A DNA stretch of 5,940 nucleotides from Candidatus Berkelbacteria bacterium CG_4_9_14_3_um_filter_39_23 (lineage in GTDB: Bacteria > Patescibacteriota > UBA1384 > GWA2-35-9 > CG2-30-39-44), in NCBI GenBank assembly GCA_002789815.1, contig PFTZ01000006.1, positions 1-5,940 on the forward strand, in the 5' to 3' direction. Below the pieces are notes generated by a model that saw only the letters and a program-made list of their open reading frames with translations, had not been told where the DNA came from and did no database searches. Of the stretch, positions 4,008 to 5,940 are shown piece by piece; positions within the stretch are counted from its first letter, which is position 1; each line of letters opens with the position of its first letter. The translations under genes were made by a program, and so were the position numbers.

Positions 4008-5852
4008 ATGAATAAGATTGCCGAGGTATTAAACCAGATGGCGGATTTATTAGAGTTAGCTGATGCCAATATTTTTGAAGTGCGCGCATATCGGAATGCC
4101 AGCCACGCGGTAGATGTTAGCGCGGTGGAAATGTATGAAATTGTCGAGCGACAAGGGAAAAAAGAGCTGGAAAAAATATCTGGTATTGGTGAAAGTATTG
4201 CGGACAATATCGCTGAGCTAATTTATACTGGAAAACTAAAAAAGCTAGATCAGTTAAAAAAGAAAATACCACGCGTGCAAGTGCAAATGCTGGCAGTGCC
4301 TGGGCTTGGTCCAAAATTAACTAAAAAATTATATGCGATTTTAAAACCAAAGACTTTAACTGATTTAAAAAGAAAACTAAAAGATCCTCAGTATCTACCC
4401 AAGCTTGCCAAAATATCGCTCCTAAAAAAAACAGTTGATAAAATTTTAACAGGCATAGCGGTCTTACAATCTGCTTCCAGCAGAATGCTTTTATCGGAGG
4501 CGTTGCCTTTGGCGGAAAGTATAGTGGCGCAGTTAAAGAGATTGCCGGAAGTCAAAGAAGTAAAATACGCTGGGTCGCTCCGACGAGGGAAGGAAACGAT
4601 TGGGGATATAGATCTTGTAGCAAAAATACAAGATAAAATTCAAATCTCAAATTTCAAATCTCAAAGCTTGTCCCGAGCGAAGTTGATAAATCACAATTCA
4701 AACCTAAAAATTATAAAATACTTTTTAGAACTAACTCGACCCAAGCAGATTTTAGCTCAAGGCGAAAGTAAGGCAACGGTGATAAATAATGATGGGGCGC
4801 AAATTGATTTAGAAATAATGCCGGGAAACGAATGGGGGTCGCTTCTTCACCATTTTACGGGATCAAAAGAACACAATATCCAAATGCGCGCTTATGCCGA
4901 AAAAAAAGGTTTGAGTTTTTCCGAGCATGGGTTTAAAAAACTTAAAATTAAAAACCCAAAACTAAAAACCATAACTAAAAACTTAAAACTGATAAATAAA
5001 ATTTTAATTTATTGCGAGACAGAAGAAAAAGTTTTCAAGACATTGGGATTGCAATATATTCCGCCAGATCTGCGCGAAGGCACGAATGAGATACAACTTG
5101 CGATCGCAAAAAAAATCCCTAAGTTGTTAGAGCCAAGCGATATGAGGGGTGATCTGCAAATGCACTCCAATTATTCCGACGGCAAAAATACGATTTTAGC
5201 AATGGCAGAGTCAGCCAAAGCGATGGGGTATGAGTATATTTGTATTTCAGATCACAGCGCTGGGCTCGGCATTACTGGCGGAATTGGCGGGAATAATTAT
5301 CAAAAATATCTGGCGGAAATTAAAAATGCAAACCAAAAAATTCGCGGTCTGCATATTTTTTCCGGCATTGAAGTGAATATCAAATCAGACGGCGCGCTTG
5401 ACCAGCCGGATGATTTACTCAAAAAATTTGATGTTGTGCTTGGCGCGGTTCATAATTCGCTTGGGCAGGAAAAAGAACAGATGACTGCGCGGATTGTCAA
5501 AGCGCTCTCGCATCCATTGGTTAAAATTTTAGTCCATCCCAGCGGGCGACTGATTGACAAGCGACCCGAAATTCAAGTTGACTGGCGCGCTATTTTTCAA
5601 ACCGCTCAAAAAAACAAGAAAATTTTAGAAATCAACGCTTGTCCTAAACGACTAGATTTAAAAGATATTTATATTCGCAAGGCAAAAAATCTCGGAGCCA
5701 AATTTGCAATTTCGACCGATGCCCATTCCGCTCGTCAACTTGATTTTATGAAATATGGGATTTTAACCGCCCGGCGTGGCTGGCTTGTAAAACAAGATGT
5801 TATCAACGTTTTGCCCCTGGCTGGATTAAAAAAATTATTTGATATAAAATGA
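4008..5852 (+). CDS. polX: Family X DNA polymerase with C-terminal PHP domain (PolX)
   Basis: Bacterial PolX is a gap-filling polymerase in base-excision and end repair; its PHP domain gives Mn-dependent 3'-5' exonuclease and, in studied members, AP-endonuclease activity. The order is an N-terminal helical region, helix-hairpin-helix ISGIGESIADNI (57-68) and VPGLGPKLTKKL (97-108), a degenerate third hairpin (about 135-147), the nucleotidyltransferase motif GSLRRGKETIGDIDLVA (189-205) with catalytic D200 and D202, third Asp D267, and HHFTGSKEHN. The PHP domain starts at about 380, with metal-site candidates H386, D391, H416, E455, H482, H510, D571 and H573. Q384 stands where the first His of the HxH motif is usual. 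At 614 aa it is about 40 longer than the usual 570; the excess is two repeat-derived insertions near 207-234 and 312-333. The gene starts a new transcription unit after the terminator at 3897-3918 and seems to lack a ribosome binding site. The end, ARRGWLVKQDVINVLPL, is typical for the family. Confidence 0.95.
   Translation: MNKIAEVLNQMADLLELADANIFEVRAYRNASHAVDVSAVEMYEIVERQGKKELEKISGIGESIADNIAELIYTGKLKKLDQLKKKIPRVQVQMLAVPGLGPKLTKKLYAILKPKTLTDLKRKLKDPQYLPKLAKISLLKKTVDKILTGIAVLQSASSRMLLSEALPLAESIVAQLKRLPEVKEVKYAGSLRRGKETIGDIDLVAKIQDKIQISNFKSQSLSRAKLINHNSNLKIIKYFLELTRPKQILAQGESKATVINNDGAQIDLEIMPGNEWGSLLHHFTGSKEHNIQMRAYAEKKGLSFSEHGFKKLKIKNPKLKTITKNLKLINKILIYCETEEKVFKTLGLQYIPPDLREGTNEIQLAIAKKIPKLLEPSDMRGDLQMHSNYSDGKNTILAMAESAKAMGYEYICISDHSAGLGITGGIGGNNYQKYLAEIKNANQKIRGLHIFSGIEVNIKSDGALDQPDDLLKKFDVVLGAVHNSLGQEKEQMTARIVKALSHPLVKILVHPSGRLIDKRPEIQVDWRAIFQTAQKNKKILEINACPKRLDLKDIYIRKAKNLGAKFAISTDAHSARQLDFMKYGILTARRGWLVKQDVINVLPLAGLKKLFDIK
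4639..4717 (+). repeat. Heptamer array inside polX, interrupted by a second repeat
   Basis: Four 7-base units alternate TTCAAAT and CTCAAAT at 4639, 4646, 4653 and 4660, the last ending in G. Then comes CTTGTCCCGAGCGAAG (4667-4682), which I recognise from memory as the core of another dispersed bacterial repeat, and heptamer-like DNA resumes at 4697-4717 (TTCAAAC, CTAAAAA, TTATAAA). All of it is in frame and adds about 25 residues directly after the catalytic DID motif (residues 207-234). Confidence 0.7.
4932..5003 (+). repeat. Second heptamer-like array inside polX
   Basis: CTTAAAA units at 4941 and 4982 and CTAAAAA units at 4962 and 4975, with related heptamers between, keep a rough 7-base period with one slip near 4969-4974. 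The translation is Lys/Leu/Asn-rich (residues 312-333) and lies between the end of the polymerase palm-thumb part and the conserved ETEEKVFKTLGLQYIPP linker, where family members usually have only a few residues. Confidence 0.6.
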
Positions 5853-5902
5853 AAAGGTGGAGATTTAATTTAAATAACACAACTTACGCAAAATTTCCTC
5901 TC

Positions 5903-5940
5903 TGTCATTCCCGCATCCTTCTCTTGTCATTCCCGTGAAA
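5903..5940. repeat. GTCATTCCCG repeat, two direct copies at the window edge
   Basis: TGTCATTCCCG occurs at 5903-5913 and 5925-5935, 22 bases apart, and the second copy continues as TGAAA to the window end. GTCATTCCCG is familiar as the end of dispersed bacterial repeats that often fold back, so the matching inverted arm may lie beyond the window. No terminator or convincing gene is seen between the polX stop and this point. Confidence 0.5.

Noticed and set aside
3995..4314. Two - strand frames of 65-70 codons opposite the polX 5' end
   Set aside because: They are antisense to conserved helix-hairpin-helix coding sequence and have no ribosome binding site or domain.
4639..5003. CRISPR array or integron-like repeats in polX
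   Set aside because: The units are 7 bases long without spacers and are translated in frame.
5854..5861. Shine-Dalgarno-like AGGTGGAG after the polX stop
   Set aside because: No ATG, GTG or TTG start with a usable open frame follows at normal spacing, so at most it is a relic.
5849..5938. 29-codon frame whose ATG overlaps the polX stop (ATGA)
   Set aside because: Most of it runs through the GTCATTCCCG repeat, it has no good ribosome binding site, and its product resembles nothing; the overlap is probably chance.

Overview
This is a 5.9-kb piece of bacterial chromosome, AT-rich with scattered GC-rich codons, carrying four complete genes all on the + strand. The bacterial assignment rests on SecA, a near-perfect Shine-Dalgarno sequence (2951-2959) and a factor-independent terminator. 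I lean towards a Patescibacteria/CPR-type genome because short AT-rich heptamer repeats are spliced into conserved genes and dispersed 'GTCATTGCGAGGAGC'- and 'GTCATTCCCG'-like repeats are present. That placement comes from memory of similar genomes and is not proved by the sequence.

Layout. Bases 1-174 hold a possible tail of an upstream membrane-protein gene and an imperfect inverted repeat (about 72-160). secA, the preprotein translocase ATPase, follows; I place its start at ATG 205 and its end at 2895. After a 70-base gap with a small heptamer repeat and a very strong ribosome binding site comes an MTH1/MutT-like Nudix hydrolase (2966-3427). Next is a promoter-like sequence inside 3434-3462, a stand-alone response-regulator receiver domain (3494-3874) and a clear intrinsic terminator (3897-3918). 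A new transcription unit starts just before polX (4008-5852), a family X DNA polymerase fused to a PHP nuclease domain. The last 88 bases contain two copies of a GTCATTCCCG repeat.

Functional themes. SecA drives protein export. The Nudix enzyme (cleaning of oxidised nucleotides) and PolX (gap-filling polymerase with PHP exonuclease/AP-site processing) are both DNA-maintenance functions, although a terminator separates them. The receiver domain has all its phosphorylation residues but no output domain and no kinase nearby.

The most unusual feature is not a gene. A degenerate 7-base-period repeat (roughly Y-T-N-A-A-A-N) recurs at several places: inside secA, in the secA-nudix gap, and at two sites inside polX. 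At the coding sites it makes in-frame, lysine/asparagine/serine-rich insertions at non-catalytic positions. In secA the insertion is directly preceded by a perfect 13-bp hairpin. In polX one array seems to be interrupted by another dispersed repeat. I see no CRISPR array, transposase, tRNA, rRNA or toxin-antitoxin pair, and no gene cluster that looks like a new multi-gene system.
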